Shown: piece by piece, positions 17,629 through 26,850 of the stretch
How positions within the stretch are numbered: position 1 is the stretch's first letter
How the letters are laid out: each line of letters starts with the position of its first letter
NCBI RefSeq assembly: GCF_030676955.1
Contig: NZ_JAUUUU010000001.1
Location: 248,001-312,000 of the forward strand
DNA length: 64,000 bases
Direction: 5' to 3'
DNA from: Porticoccus litoralis
GTDB taxonomy: Bacteria; Pseudomonadota; Gammaproteobacteria; Pseudomonadales; Porticoccaceae
Notes under the pieces: model-generated
The model's input: the letters and a program-made list of their open reading frames with translations, nothing else
The model's database searches: none
Told to the model about the DNA's origin: nothing
Program-made: the position numbers and the translations under genes

Positions 17629-18219
17629 ATGACCCGGGATTACGCCAAAAAAGCCTCACAAAAAAATCATAAACGCCCCAACGCAAGAAAAAGTCGCGCC
17701 ACAAAACAGGGGGCGCCGGGATGGCTCTGGTTGCTGGCCGGCATTCTGCTGGGGGGATTGATAGTGACGCTATATCAACTCGCCAATACCGAAGATGGTG
17801 ACAAACAGCCTGCACCCCAAAAAACTAAACCCCAACAGCAGGCGCACGAGGAACCGAACGGCAAGCCACGCTTCGATTTCTATACGCTGCTGAGAGAAAC
17901 CGAGGTCATTGTTCCGGACAACCCCGCCCCTACCAACCGCTCTGAAAGCGAAGCAGTTCCGGAACCTAAAGTCACCGCCAATGAAGTGTTCCTGCTGCAG
18001 GTTGGATCATTCAAAAGCAACTCGGATGCGGATAGTCTTAGGGCTCGTTTACTGTTATTGAATCTCAGCACCAGCATTGAAATGGTAAGCCCGAGAAAAG
18101 GAGAGACCTGGCATCGGGTACTGGTCGGCCCCTTTACCAACCACTCCGATGTGACAGAAGCCCGCAACCGCCTGGCGAGCAACGGTATTGATTCGCTGTT
18201 GTTGAAACGCAAAGAATAA
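17629..18219 (+). CDS. SPOR-domain inner-membrane protein (FtsN-like)
   Basis: 196 residues. A basic cytoplasmic tail (ARKSRATKQ), one membrane helix WLWLLAGILLGGLIVTLYQL at about 33–52, a low-complexity periplasmic linker rich in Pro, Gln and Lys, then a C-terminal SPOR domain (about 118–195: FLLQVGSFKSNSDADSLRAR, WHRVLVGPF). SPOR domains bind denuded glycan at the division septum. In Pseudomonas this gene follows priA–argS; argS is absent here. A role in cell division is likely but not certain. Confidence 0.88.
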   Translation: MTRDYAKKASQKNHKRPNARKSRATKQGAPGWLWLLAGILLGGLIVTLYQLANTEDGDKQPAPQKTKPQQQAHEEPNGKPRFDFYTLLRETEVIVPDNPAPTNRSESEAVPEPKVTANEVFLLQVGSFKSNSDADSLRARLLLLNLSTSIEMVSPRKGETWHRVLVGPFTNHSDVTEARNRLASNGIDSLLLKRKE

Positions 18220-18265
18220 TCAGATTCGGCTTTTTCAGATAAGTCTCACCGGAAAAACGATAGTT

Positions 18266-18862
18266 CTATCCGCGAAACTTTCGCCCCTTGTGGTGTCGCT
18301 CAAGGTTTTCGATTCGCTTTTTTTCGCTTTTGCGCAACATCACATAGGTGGCACCCGTGCCGCCATGCTGGGGCTGGGCACTATGGAATGCCAACACCTC
18401 TTCGAACTGCCGCAACCACTGATTAGTACAGCTTTTTAACAACGCCGGTTTTTCGCGATTCTCTCCACGACCATGGGTGATCAGGGCACAACGAATTTCA
18501 TGTTTAACGCAGTCCCGAATGAACTGGTACATCTGCTGCCTCGCCTGCTCAACAGTTAATCGGTGCAGGTCCAGCCTAGAATCAATGGTGTATTTGCCCA
18601 GTCGCAGGTTTTTGTAGACACCGTTTTGAACTCCCTCGCGTTTGAATGCCAGCACATCCCTTGGCTTGACCATAGGGATATAGGCTTCCGAAGTCAGGCC
18701 ATCAGCATCCTGTGTAATTTCCTGTTGCGCAGCCTTGCGCCGCACAACCAGCCCCGGTGATTGCTCCCTGACCTTGCTTAACAACACACGATCCGAGGGC
18801 TTTGACAGGGGCATCACATCGTCCATCTCCTGCCGAAATAAATGATTATCGTCGTCGCTCAC
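18266..18862 (-). CDS. Smr-domain protein (SmrB/YfcN family)
   Basis: 198 residues. A variable N-terminal half (about 1–95), then an Smr domain with LDLHRLTVEQARQQMYQFI, ALITHGRGENREKPALLKS, and FHSAQPQHGGTGATYVMLRK. The DLHG-like and HGxG motifs are those of Smr endonucleases; SmrB cleaves mRNA at collided ribosomes in E. coli. I use the GTG at 18862, with AAGAG 9 bases upstream; a TTG six bases earlier is possible but too close to that site. Convergent with the SPOR gene. Confidence 0.88.
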   Translation of the reverse strand: MSDDDNHLFRQEMDDVMPLSKPSDRVLLSKVREQSPGLVVRRKAAQQEITQDADGLTSEAYIPMVKPRDVLAFKREGVQNGVYKNLRLGKYTIDSRLDLHRLTVEQARQQMYQFIRDCVKHEIRCALITHGRGENREKPALLKSCTNQWLRQFEEVLAFHSAQPQHGGTGATYVMLRKSEKKRIENLERHHKGRKFRG

Positions 18863-18921
18863 TGCCAAACACTCTTGAAGTTACTAACGGCTCGGGCAGG
18901 CAATTATAGCCCTGGCAGCGC

Positions 18922-19989
18922 TCAGGCTGCATCTGTATGAGCTTGGGTGCTACCCATGAATCTGGACCTGGCCAGCTCATCGGCCACATCACTGGTCGCA
19001 GCTCCGGTGACCTTTGACCGCTGAAAGATTTCAGGCAAGGTTTTAGCTGCCATCTCGTCGATATGGCGTAATACCTCCTGGCGATCAGCACCGAAATACT
19101 GATAGTAGACGTCGATTAATCCCCCAGCATTGATGACGTAGTCCGGCACATAAAGGATACCCGCCGCCTGCAAGCGCTGGCCGTCCTCCGCGGTCGATAA
19201 CTGGTTGTTGGCTGACCCCGCAACCACAGGTGCAGCCAGTTCGCGAAGGCCAGTCTCATTAATCACCGCCCCCATGGCACATGGTGAAAACACTTCCGCC
19301 GGCTGACGCAGAATATCTTCCGGCAACACTGGAATCACGCCTAGGTCGGCAACTGCCTTTTTCAGGTTATCTGTGAAGATATCCGCAGCATAGACTCGCG
19401 CACCGGCAGCGCTGAGCAGTCGAGCCAGTTCGTAGCCGACTTTCCCCACCCCCTGAATAGCGACACGAATACCAGCCAGCGTATCCCAGCCCAACTGGAA
19501 GCGCGCAGCCTGCTCAATACCGCGAAACACACCGTAAGCGGTATAGGGAGAGGGGTCACCACTGACACCGGCAACATGCTCGAAACCGGTGGCATACCGA
19601 GTTTCAGTCGACATCATTGCCACGTCCTGCTCACCAATTCCGACATCCTCTGCCGTCACATATTCGCCGTGTAGGCTTTCCACCAGGCGCCCCATCGCTT
19701 TTAACCGCTGAGGGGTTTTATCGCGCAGCGGGTCGCCAATAATCACGGCCTTGCCACCGCCCAAGTTCAACCCGGTAATAGCGGCTTTGTAGGTCATTCC
19801 CCGGGACAGCCGAAGCACATCCGTAATTGCTTCATCATCGCTGGCATAGGGCCACATTCGGCAACCCCCCAGAGCACAACCCAGGTTGGTATTGTGAATG
19901 GCGATAATTGCCTTCAGGCCACTGCTTGCATCGTGGTGAAAAACCAGTTTTTCGTGGCTGTCATAGTCGGGGTGTTGAAACACACTCAT
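18922..19989 (-). CDS. Leu/Phe/Val dehydrogenase family enzyme
   Basis: 355 residues. Contains LGCALGGCRMWPY, RGMTYKAAITGLNLGGGKAV (catalytic Lys and glycine-rich segment), TAEDVGIGEQDVAMMSTET, and a Rossmann part GIRVAIQGVGKVGYELARLL at about 170–190. These enzymes oxidatively deaminate branched-chain or aromatic amino acids to 2-oxo acids with NAD+. The ATG at 19989 has AGGAG 7 bases upstream; an ATG six bases earlier is only one base from it. It begins 2 bases after the stop of the indolepyruvate oxidoreductase gene, so the two are one operon: amino acid to oxo acid to acyl-CoA. Exact amino acid not predictable. Confidence 0.9.
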   Translation of the reverse strand: MSVFQHPDYDSHEKLVFHHDASSGLKAIIAIHNTNLGCALGGCRMWPYASDDEAITDVLRLSRGMTYKAAITGLNLGGGKAVIIGDPLRDKTPQRLKAMGRLVESLHGEYVTAEDVGIGEQDVAMMSTETRYATGFEHVAGVSGDPSPYTAYGVFRGIEQAARFQLGWDTLAGIRVAIQGVGKVGYELARLLSAAGARVYAADIFTDNLKKAVADLGVIPVLPEDILRQPAEVFSPCAMGAVINETGLRELAAPVVAGSANNQLSTAEDGQRLQAAGILYVPDYVINAGGLIDVYYQYFGADRQEVLRHIDEMAAKTLPEIFQRSKVTGAATSDVADELARSRFMGSTQAHTDAA

Positions 19990-19991
19990 GA

Positions 19992-22900
19992 TCATTCTCC
20001 TGCTGCCGACCGAGCCCCATCAGTCGTACTGTTTCCCGGATCAATAATACGCACGGGATCACTTCGATACCCCGCAAGCAATGCCCGTTCACGCAGCTTG
20101 GTGAGCTCAAGATTCTTCGCTTTCACATGGCCAAAGCCGCGTATGCGTTCCGGCAACGAAGCCAGTTCCACGGCCTGTTGATAGTTATCCCAACAAAGCC
20201 CTGTTAATAACTGCTCCACCAGGGACCGATAGTCCGCAATCAATTGTTGCTCCATTTTGCGCTCGGCACTGTATGAGAAAGGATCCAGGGAGCTGCCACG
20301 CAGAAAACGCAGCCTAGCCAACAACCTGAATATCGGCATTATCCAGCCCCCAAACTGGCGTTTGAGGGGCTGCCCGGTGCGGGGATCACGTCGTGCAAAA
20401 ACAGGGGGCGCGAGATGAAATTTCAGGCTGAAATCGCCTTCAAACTCTTCGTGTAGTTGGCGTTCGAATTCTCCACTGGTAAATAACCTGGCCACTTCGT
20501 ACTCATCTTTGTAGGCCAGCAACTTGAAATAATTGCTGGCTACGGTACGAGTCAACGCCATGTCCTGTTCCTCGCAGCCGGGAAAAGCTGCCCGCTCCGT
20601 AGTGCGCACCTGCTCCACTTGCTGGCGATAGTGATCTGCCAGGTTGTGATCCTGATAATCCTTAAGGCGCGAGTATCGGTCGTCAATCAGTTCATCCAGC
20701 GTAGCCACCAGCGGCTGCGAGGCAGCGTCCTCAACACCGGCCAACGCCATTACGCGATCCGGATCTACGGCATAGCGACGCCCCCAGAGAAAGGCCTTCA
20801 GGTTCATATCCACCGCGACATTGTTGAGGGTAATAGCCTGTTCGATAGCCTCTCGGGGTAACGGCACCAGACCCAGTTGCCAGGCATAACCGAGCAACAA
20901 CATGTTGGCGCTGATAGCATCACCCATTAATCCGGTACCCAGGGCCGTGGCATCCATCAACCAGGTGCGTTCATCACCGATTTCCTCCTTCAGCACATGG
21001 GCCATCTGCCCGTAGGGAAAAGGCGCATCGGGATTGTGGGTAAATTCCGCCGTTGGGGACTCGTGACTGTTAAGCACTGCCGCGGAGAAGGCACTGTTCA
21101 CTTTTGACAGGGCTTCCCGGGATGAGGAAACCACCAGGTCGGCACCCAGCAACAGGTGGGCATCACCCGCAGGAATACGCACACCATGAATGTCTGACTG
21201 CTGATTAGCGATACGCACATGACTGGTGACCGAGCCGAATTTTTGCGCCAGCCCGGTTTGAGTCAGCACCGAGGTACCTTTGTTATCGATATGAGCCGCC
21301 ATACCCAAAACAGAACCGACCGTCAGCACCCCCGTCCCGCCAATGCCGGCCACGAGGATGTTGTAGGGAATATCTATGGGGACAATTTCCGGTTCCGGCA
21401 AATCGGACCAGGCGACATGATGTTCCAATCCTTGGTGCTTGCGAACACGGCCACCATGAACGGTAACAAAGCTCGGGCAGAAGCCTTTCAGGCAGGAATA
21501 GTCCTTGTTACAGGCGGACTGATCGATCATGCGTTTGCGACCCAACGGCGTATCCTTGGGAATAATCGACAAACAGTTGGATTTCTCACCGCAATCACCG
21601 CAGCCTTCGCAAACCCGCTCATTAATGAACATACGTTTCGGCGGATCATCCATAATCCCTTTTTTGCGGCGACGACGCTTCTCCGCAGCACAGGTCTGCA
21701 CGTAGATCAGGACACTGGTTCCTTCAACCTCACGCAGTTCTCTCTGGACCCGATCCAACTGATCACGATGATCAAAACTGAGACCCTCAAAGCGCGGGAA
21801 ATCACCACCAAACTGCTTAATATCATCCGAAACAACCGCAATGCGCTGCACGCCCTCGCCCCGCAGCTGCTGCACGATGCGGTCAACAGAGAGAATGCCG
21901 TCCACCGGTTGACCGCCGGTCATGGCCACCGCGTCGTTATAGAGAATTTTGTAAGTAATGTTGACCCCCGAAGCGACTGCTGCCCGAATGGCCAGCAGGC
22001 CGGAGTGGAAATAGGTACCGTCCCCGAGGTTCTGAAACACATGGGGGGTCTCGGTAAAAGGTGCCTGACCCAGCCAAGTTGCCCCCTCGCCGCCCATCTG
22101 CGTGAAGGTAAACGTTTCCCTATCCATCCACTGCACCATGTAGTGACAACCGATCCCGGCCATAGCCATACTGCCTTCGGGCACAACCGTGGAAGTATTG
22201 TGGGGGCAGCCGGAGCAATACCAGGGTTTGCGCTCCAGCATGGCCGGTTTGCTGTTCAGCGAACGCTCCTTGGCCTGCAGAAAGGCCAGCCGTTTTTCCA
22301 CCGTGTCACTGGTGTAGAAACGACGAATACGGGACGCAATTACCTGTGCGATTAACGCGGGGGTCAATTCACCGAGATTTGTCACCAGCAGTTCTCGATA
22401 CTCTTCGTACTCACCCACCACCCGAGGCCGTTTTTCCACCGGCCAGTTGTAGAGCTGCCCGGTGAGCTGGTCCTCAATCACACTGCGCTTCTCTTCGATC
22501 ACCAGAATTTCTTCGAGTCCATCGGCGAAGGTATGCGTCATGGACGGTTCCAGAGGCCAGCTCATACCGACCTTATAGAGACGCAAACCAATTGCCGCGG
22601 CAAGCTGTTCGTCAATACCCAGATCATCCAGTGCCTGAAGGGTATCCAGGTAGGATTTTCCGGTGGTAACGATACCCAATCTTGCATTGGGGCTATCCAG
22701 CGTGATGCGATTGAGGTTATTGGCACGAGCGAAAGCGAGTGCGGCGTAAATTTTGTAACGTTGCAACCGCTTTTCCTGATCAAGCGGGGTATCCGGCCAG
22801 CGACCGTGGACACCATCCGGCGGCAATTCAAAATCCTCGGGTAATACAATGTGTATACGACCCGGATCAATTTCCGCCGAGATAGCTGCATCACAGTTTT

Positions 22901-23507
22901 CCGTAATGACCTTCATGCCCACCCAGCAGCCGCTGTAACGGGACAGCTCCCAGCCATAAATACCCAGATCCAGCACTTCCTGAACCCCTGCCGGGTTCAG
23001 CACCGGACAGGTAGCGCCGATGAACATATGGTCACTCTGGTGCGGCAGGGTTGACGACTTGCAGGCGTGATCATCTCCTACAATCGCCAGAACACCACCA
23101 TATTTGGAGGTGCCGAAGGCGTTTGCATGCTTGAGTACATCCATGCTGCGGTCTAACCCCGGCCCTTTGCCGTACCACATGCCGTAGACCCCGTCATAGC
23201 GAGCGCCGGGAAACAGGTTGACCTGCTGACTGCCCCACACCGCTGTCATACCGAGGTCTTCATTGACCCCAGGTTGAAAATGCACATGGTGTTTATCGAG
23301 AAAAGGCCGGGCTTTCCAAAGCGCCTGATCCAGGCCGCCAAGTGGCGAACCACGGTAACCGGATATATAGCAGGCGGTATTCAGGCCACGCTGCTGATCG
23401 CGCTGATGTTGCAAGATGGGTAAACGAACCAGCGCTTCAATGCCTGACATGTAAGCCCGGCCCTTGTCGAGCAGATATTTGTCGTTCAGTGAAACATTCA
23501 CAGACAC
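19992..23507 (-). CDS. Indolepyruvate ferredoxin oxidoreductase-type protein, fused subunits
   Basis: 1171 residues, the large fused form. N-terminal pyrimidine part GYRGSPLGGLDQALWKA, TPP-binding part with CSGCPHNTSTVVPEGSMAMA and GIGCHYMVQWM near 440–470, 4Fe-4S cysteine clusters CEGCGDCGEKSNCLSI and CNKDYSCLKGFCPSF near 635–680, then the gamma-type domain AGIGGTGVLTVGSVLGMAAH. It decarboxylates aryl or branched 2-oxo acids to acyl-CoA, passing electrons to ferredoxin. Operon with the amino-acid dehydrogenase, divergent from an Lrp-type regulator. Confidence 0.92.
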   Translation of the reverse strand: MSVNVSLNDKYLLDKGRAYMSGIEALVRLPILQHQRDQQRGLNTACYISGYRGSPLGGLDQALWKARPFLDKHHVHFQPGVNEDLGMTAVWGSQQVNLFPGARYDGVYGMWYGKGPGLDRSMDVLKHANAFGTSKYGGVLAIVGDDHACKSSTLPHQSDHMFIGATCPVLNPAGVQEVLDLGIYGWELSRYSGCWVGMKVITENCDAAISAEIDPGRIHIVLPEDFELPPDGVHGRWPDTPLDQEKRLQRYKIYAALAFARANNLNRITLDSPNARLGIVTTGKSYLDTLQALDDLGIDEQLAAAIGLRLYKVGMSWPLEPSMTHTFADGLEEILVIEEKRSVIEDQLTGQLYNWPVEKRPRVVGEYEEYRELLVTNLGELTPALIAQVIASRIRRFYTSDTVEKRLAFLQAKERSLNSKPAMLERKPWYCSGCPHNTSTVVPEGSMAMAGIGCHYMVQWMDRETFTFTQMGGEGATWLGQAPFTETPHVFQNLGDGTYFHSGLLAIRAAVASGVNITYKILYNDAVAMTGGQPVDGILSVDRIVQQLRGEGVQRIAVVSDDIKQFGGDFPRFEGLSFDHRDQLDRVQRELREVEGTSVLIYVQTCAAEKRRRRKKGIMDDPPKRMFINERVCEGCGDCGEKSNCLSIIPKDTPLGRKRMIDQSACNKDYSCLKGFCPSFVTVHGGRVRKHQGLEHHVAWSDLPEPEIVPIDIPYNILVAGIGGTGVLTVGSVLGMAAHIDNKGTSVLTQTGLAQKFGSVTSHVRIANQQSDIHGVRIPAGDAHLLLGADLVVSSSREALSKVNSAFSAAVLNSHESPTAEFTHNPDAPFPYGQMAHVLKEEIGDERTWLMDATALGTGLMGDAISANMLLLGYAWQLGLVPLPREAIEQAITLNNVAVDMNLKAFLWGRRYAVDPDRVMALAGVEDAASQPLVATLDELIDDRYSRLKDYQDHNLADHYRQQVEQVRTTERAAFPGCEEQDMALTRTVASNYFKLLAYKDEYEVARLFTSGEFERQLHEEFEGDFSLKFHLAPPVFARRDPRTGQPLKRQFGGWIMPIFRLLARLRFLRGSSLDPFSYSAERKMEQQLIADYRSLVEQLLTGLCWDNYQQAVELASLPERIRGFGHVKAKNLELTKLRERALLAGYRSDPVRIIDPGNSTTDGARSAAGE

Positions 23508-23704
23508 CTCCTATGCAAGGTCACTGTGCCGAACCAGGGTTTTATTATCTGTTGCGCCAGGGTCTATACCCGACAACGACACTTTTTCCTGATTCTTCGA
23601 CAAAAAGAATAGGGCATATTTCCGGCAATAGAGTTGCTTTTTTTGCTTAAAAAACCTATTTTTATGGAATATTTTTCTATTTTATATTTATGAAACAGGA
23701 TTTT

Positions 23705-24178
23705 ATGTCGAAACTTGACCAGACTGATATCAACATACTGAAAATACTGCAGACTGACGCCTCACTCAGCGCTCAGGATGTGGCGTCGCAGGTAAACCTC
23801 TCGACCACCCCCTGCTGGAGACGCATGAGTAAGCTGGAGGAATCGGGCATCGTGCGTAAAAAAGTCGCACTGCTTGATGCTGACCTTTTGGGGATGCAGA
23901 TGGTCACGTTTGTCAGCATTTCACTGACGCGCAATGATGAAGATTCACTGGAAGCTTTTGAAGCGCAAGTGCAGCAGTTTCCGGAAATCGTCGAGTGCTA
24001 TACCGTCACCGGAACCATGGATTATTTTCTGAAAATCATCACCCGCGACATCCAGCATTTTGAGACATTTCTAAGGCAACACCTTGCGCGACTGCCCTTA
24101 ATACGCGATCTGCATTCCAATGTTGCCGTCACGCAGATCAAATACACCACTGAATTGCCCTTGGACACCCAGTTGTAA
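23705..24178 (+). CDS. Lrp/AsnC-family regulator
   Basis: 157 residues from the ATG at 23705, preceded by AGGA; an in-frame ATG at 23690 lacks any ribosome site. Winged helix-turn-helix KLDQTDINILKILQTDASLS and LSTTPCWRRMSKLEESGIVR, then a C-terminal RAM/AsnC effector domain (TVTGTMDYFLKIITRD). Divergent from the oxidoreductase–dehydrogenase operon, with an AT-rich gap between, so it most likely controls that operon in response to an amino acid (inference). Confidence 0.93.
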   Translation: MSKLDQTDINILKILQTDASLSAQDVASQVNLSTTPCWRRMSKLEESGIVRKKVALLDADLLGMQMVTFVSISLTRNDEDSLEAFEAQVQQFPEIVECYTVTGTMDYFLKIITRDIQHFETFLRQHLARLPLIRDLHSNVAVTQIKYTTELPLDTQL

Positions 24179-24209
24179 GCGGACCGGGGAACCAGACCTG
24201 GGTGATGGA

Positions 24210-24749
24210 CTACTGAGAATCATCCAGAGAAAGGTGTGAGGTATCCACATCGCGGTCGGGCACGATGTTTCGCTCTTCTTCCTTCAGCACTTCGCTTCCC
24301 GCCTCGGCTATTGTCATGTAAGACGTGTCGATATTGGCCTGGGTAAAGTCCCGGCGCTGTTCCGGGGTCAGTACATCGGCACCCACCGGTGCCAGATCCA
24401 TATCACCCGCTGGTAGTGAAGAAGCACCGGCTGGTGGTTCTGGGTTGGCAGTCAGATCTGAGCTGGCAACCGGCATTGTATCCACTGGCTCCGGTGAAGC
24501 GTCTTCGCTACTGGTGGCAACAGGACGGATACTCACCACGGCTCCGGCCCTTTGCATACCGGCCTGATAGCGTTCAGCCGTCGATTGATCAAGCCCTCGC
24601 TTAATAACCACCGGCCTGCCTGAAAACATGCCGTCAATCCGCGCGGGATCGGCAGAAAACAATTCGCCAAGCCGCTGTTTGACATCGACGATGGATTGGC
24701 CAGGCACCACATCACCCCGGAACACCACCTCGTAACTCATTTCACTCAT
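24210..24749 (-). CDS. Protein of unknown function with conserved N-terminal domain
   Basis: 179 residues. Residues 5–75 form a compact domain (YEVVFRGDVVPGQSIVDVKQ, LFSADPARIDGMFSGRPVVI, STAERYQAGMQRAGAVVSI) that I recall from assorted gammaproteobacterial membrane or zinc-ribbon proteins, without an assigned function. The middle is a Pro/Ala/Ser-rich linker; the C-terminus repeats an Asp-Thr-Ser motif (NIDTSYMTIAEAGSEVL and RDVDTSHLSL), a possible tail peptide. No membrane segment and no signal peptide. Convergent with the Lrp gene. Confidence 0.75.
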   Translation of the reverse strand: MSEMSYEVVFRGDVVPGQSIVDVKQRLGELFSADPARIDGMFSGRPVVIKRGLDQSTAERYQAGMQRAGAVVSIRPVATSSEDASPEPVDTMPVASSDLTANPEPPAGASSLPAGDMDLAPVGADVLTPEQRRDFTQANIDTSYMTIAEAGSEVLKEEERNIVPDRDVDTSHLSLDDSQ

Positions 24750-24888
24750 TGTCAGATGCTTCCCTGTTTAGCCATGGTTATTGCTCATCCAGCGCCGGGG
24801 GTAGAAGCCGGTACAGGAAAAGTCTAGCAATTAAACAGCAATGTTACCCCATCAATCCCCACGATCGTGGCCCACCTCTCAAACTGCA

Positions 24889-25248
24889 TCACATCAGCAG
24901 AATGGCCAGCCAGGTCAGCAGCACAAACAGCATAGCCACCAACACAGCAGCAGACCCCAGATCTTTGGCCCTGCCAGACAAAGCATGGTGCTCCAGGCTG
25001 ATGCGGTCGATGGCCGCCTCCACCGCAGAATTTAGCAGCTCGACAATCAACACCAGCAATACCGAGCCGCAGAGCAACACCAGCTCTATGCCGTTGTCCG
25101 CCACCACAAACGCCAGTGGCAGCAGAATAACCGAAAGCCATACCTCCACCCGGAAGGCCTCTTCATGCTCAAAGCAGGCTTTCAATCCCCGCCAGGAATG
25201 CAGGGCTGCCATGAAAGCCCGACGCTTGATCAGTCCGCGCAGTGCCAT
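24889..25248 (-). CDS. dgkA: Diacylglycerol kinase
   Basis: 119 residues, a small integral membrane kinase with three helices. The signature ELLNSAVEAAIDRIS and SGRAKDLGSAAVLVA (about 69–105) is diagnostic. It phosphorylates diacylglycerol, recycling the lipid left by membrane-derived oligosaccharide and LPS modification. Its ATG follows the cysE stop by 2 bases on the minus strand. Confidence 0.94.
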   Translation of the reverse strand: MALRGLIKRRAFMAALHSWRGLKACFEHEEAFRVEVWLSVILLPLAFVVADNGIELVLLCGSVLLVLIVELLNSAVEAAIDRISLEHHALSGRAKDLGSAAVLVAMLFVLLTWLAILLM

Positions 25249-25250
25249 GT

Positions 25251-26063
25251 TCAGCCCTCGCCTCCATTAATACGTTGATCCATTTCCCTTGAGGGCTCCG
25301 CTTCCCGGGGATGGCCAACCACTTTGGCAGGAACACCAACCACGGTGGTATGAGCGGGTACGGATTCTAGCACCAGGCTCCCCGCCCCCACTTTGGCACC
25401 CTGCCCGACTTCAATATTGCCGAGAATTTTTGCACCGGCGGCGATCAATACACCGCAACGAATTTTCGGGTGGCGATCTCCGGCGAGAGCACCAGTCCCA
25501 CCCAGGGTTACCGAATGCAGCATGGAAACGTTGTCTTCAACGACGGATGTTTCGCCAATCACCAGTCCGGTGGCGTGATCAATCATGATGCCACCGCCAA
25601 TTTCTGCCGCCGGATGAATATCCACCCCAAACACTTCGGAAGCGCGATTCTGGAGAAACAGAGCCAGTGAACGGCGTTGTCGCCGCCACAACCAATTGGC
25701 CACCCGGTGTACCTGCAGGGCATGGAAGCCCTTGAAATAAAGCAGCGGCATGCAGTAATGGTTACAGGCTGGGTCCCGCTCCACGTAGGCACTGAGATCC
25801 CGCCGCATCCGATCGCGGGTCTCTGTATCTTCCGTCATGGCTTCAAGCAACACCTGATGAATGCTCAGGTCGGAAAGCACACCATTGCCTAGCTGTTGTG
25901 CCAGGGTGTAGGCCAGCGCCTCCTCCAGAGAATGGTGGCTCAGTATCGACGCATAGAAAAAGCTGGCCAGCACCGGTTCCCGGGCTGCCATGTCAGTAAC
26001 TTCCTGCCGAATGCTTTCCCACAACACATCTGGTGTGCCCTGCTCTGCTGTCAAACTAGCCAT
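25251..26063 (-). CDS. cysE: Serine O-acetyltransferase
   Basis: 270 residues from the ATG at 26063, with GGGAG 4 bases upstream. Helical N-terminal domain, then a left-handed beta-helix of hexapeptide repeats: IGGGIMIDHATGLVIGETSV, NVSMLHSVTLGGTG, RHPKIRCGVLIAAGAKILGN. It makes O-acetylserine from serine and acetyl-CoA, the first step of cysteine synthesis. The start overlaps the M15 peptidase stop region by 8 bases. An upstream GTG-type extension to 26111 would lie inside the peptidase gene. Confidence 0.95.
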   Translation of the reverse strand: MASLTAEQGTPDVLWESIRQEVTDMAAREPVLASFFYASILSHHSLEEALAYTLAQQLGNGVLSDLSIHQVLLEAMTEDTETRDRMRRDLSAYVERDPACNHYCMPLLYFKGFHALQVHRVANWLWRRQRRSLALFLQNRASEVFGVDIHPAAEIGGGIMIDHATGLVIGETSVVEDNVSMLHSVTLGGTGALAGDRHPKIRCGVLIAAGAKILGNIEVGQGAKVGAGSLVLESVPAHTTVVGVPAKVVGHPREAEPSREMDQRINGGEG

Positions 26064-26751
26064 GTTTCTCCCGTGGCTGGGGCAAAATAAACCTGTCGAG
26101 GATTTCATCAAGATGGGCCAGAACCGTGTCCCTCAACGCCAGCTGGCTATTATCCGAAACTTTGCAGACAAATGCCCGATCCAATTTTGCTTCGAACTGC
26201 TCTGCGGTCGCCTGGTAGCTTAAATGCCAGGGCTCCGGCGCTACGCCACCCCTATCCACAGCGTAGGGGCGGCCAAAGCCATATGAGGCAGCATGCTGTT
26301 GTAACCATTCTGACAGCGGGGCAAATGGTCCACCCGGGGCGTATTCATCAGGCGTTAACTGCAACGGGTAATTCACTGGCACTGCTGCTTGATCCCAGAT
26401 ATCCATGTCCGTACCCCAGTGATGCCTGGAGCATCCAGGTAATGCAGACCAGCGAAGAATCGCCCAGAGGATCTCTGTCTCGGTCATCTCAGCCGGGTTC
26501 AGTGCGTTGCTGTGACGATCCAGTAGCGGACGTTGTCCTGTTGCCTTGGCGTTCCAGATGGCCAGTTGCCTTGGGTAATCCCGGTAGCCACTAGCAATTT
26601 GAATATTCAATCCTGCTTTCGCAGCAGCAGCTTGTAACGCACGGAATGGCGTCACCACTGCCGCGTGCAACCTGATGTCGCCATCAACATTGCAGAGATG
26701 ATCACCGTTCTGGCCGCTCATCATGTCAAAGGAAATCGCAGTGGAATTCAC
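26056..26751 (-). CDS. M15-family D-Ala-D-Ala carboxypeptidase-like protein
   Basis: 231 residues. Zinc motifs are intact: SRHHWGTDMDIWD (SxHxxGxxxD type) at about 111–123 and EPWHLSY near 172–178, with SGYRDYPRQLAIW before them, as in VanY/LdcB-type peptidases. No signal peptide is seen, which is odd for a peptidoglycan enzyme; the start (GTG at 26751, no good ribosome site) may be wrong, or the protein may act on intracellular muropeptides. Overlaps cysE by 8 bases. Confidence 0.88.
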   Translation of the reverse strand: MNSTAISFDMMSGQNGDHLCNVDGDIRLHAAVVTPFRALQAAAAKAGLNIQIASGYRDYPRQLAIWNAKATGQRPLLDRHSNALNPAEMTETEILWAILRWSALPGCSRHHWGTDMDIWDQAAVPVNYPLQLTPDEYAPGGPFAPLSEWLQQHAASYGFGRPYAVDRGGVAPEPWHLSYQATAEQFEAKLDRAFVCKVSDNSQLALRDTVLAHLDEILDRFILPQPREKHG

Positions 26752-26850
26752 GCAGTGCCAACCCTGTGGGTAATGGAGGAAAATAACACCTTAATATGAC
26801 GAAACGTATTTTGCTATGCTCTAGCCACAACCCAGAAGGAGCGGCTTGTC

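Noticed and set aside
21219..22355. 378-codon plus-strand frame inside the indolepyruvate oxidoreductase gene
   Set aside because: Antisense shadow of a clearly coding, well-conserved 1171-residue protein; its translation has no recognisable domain.
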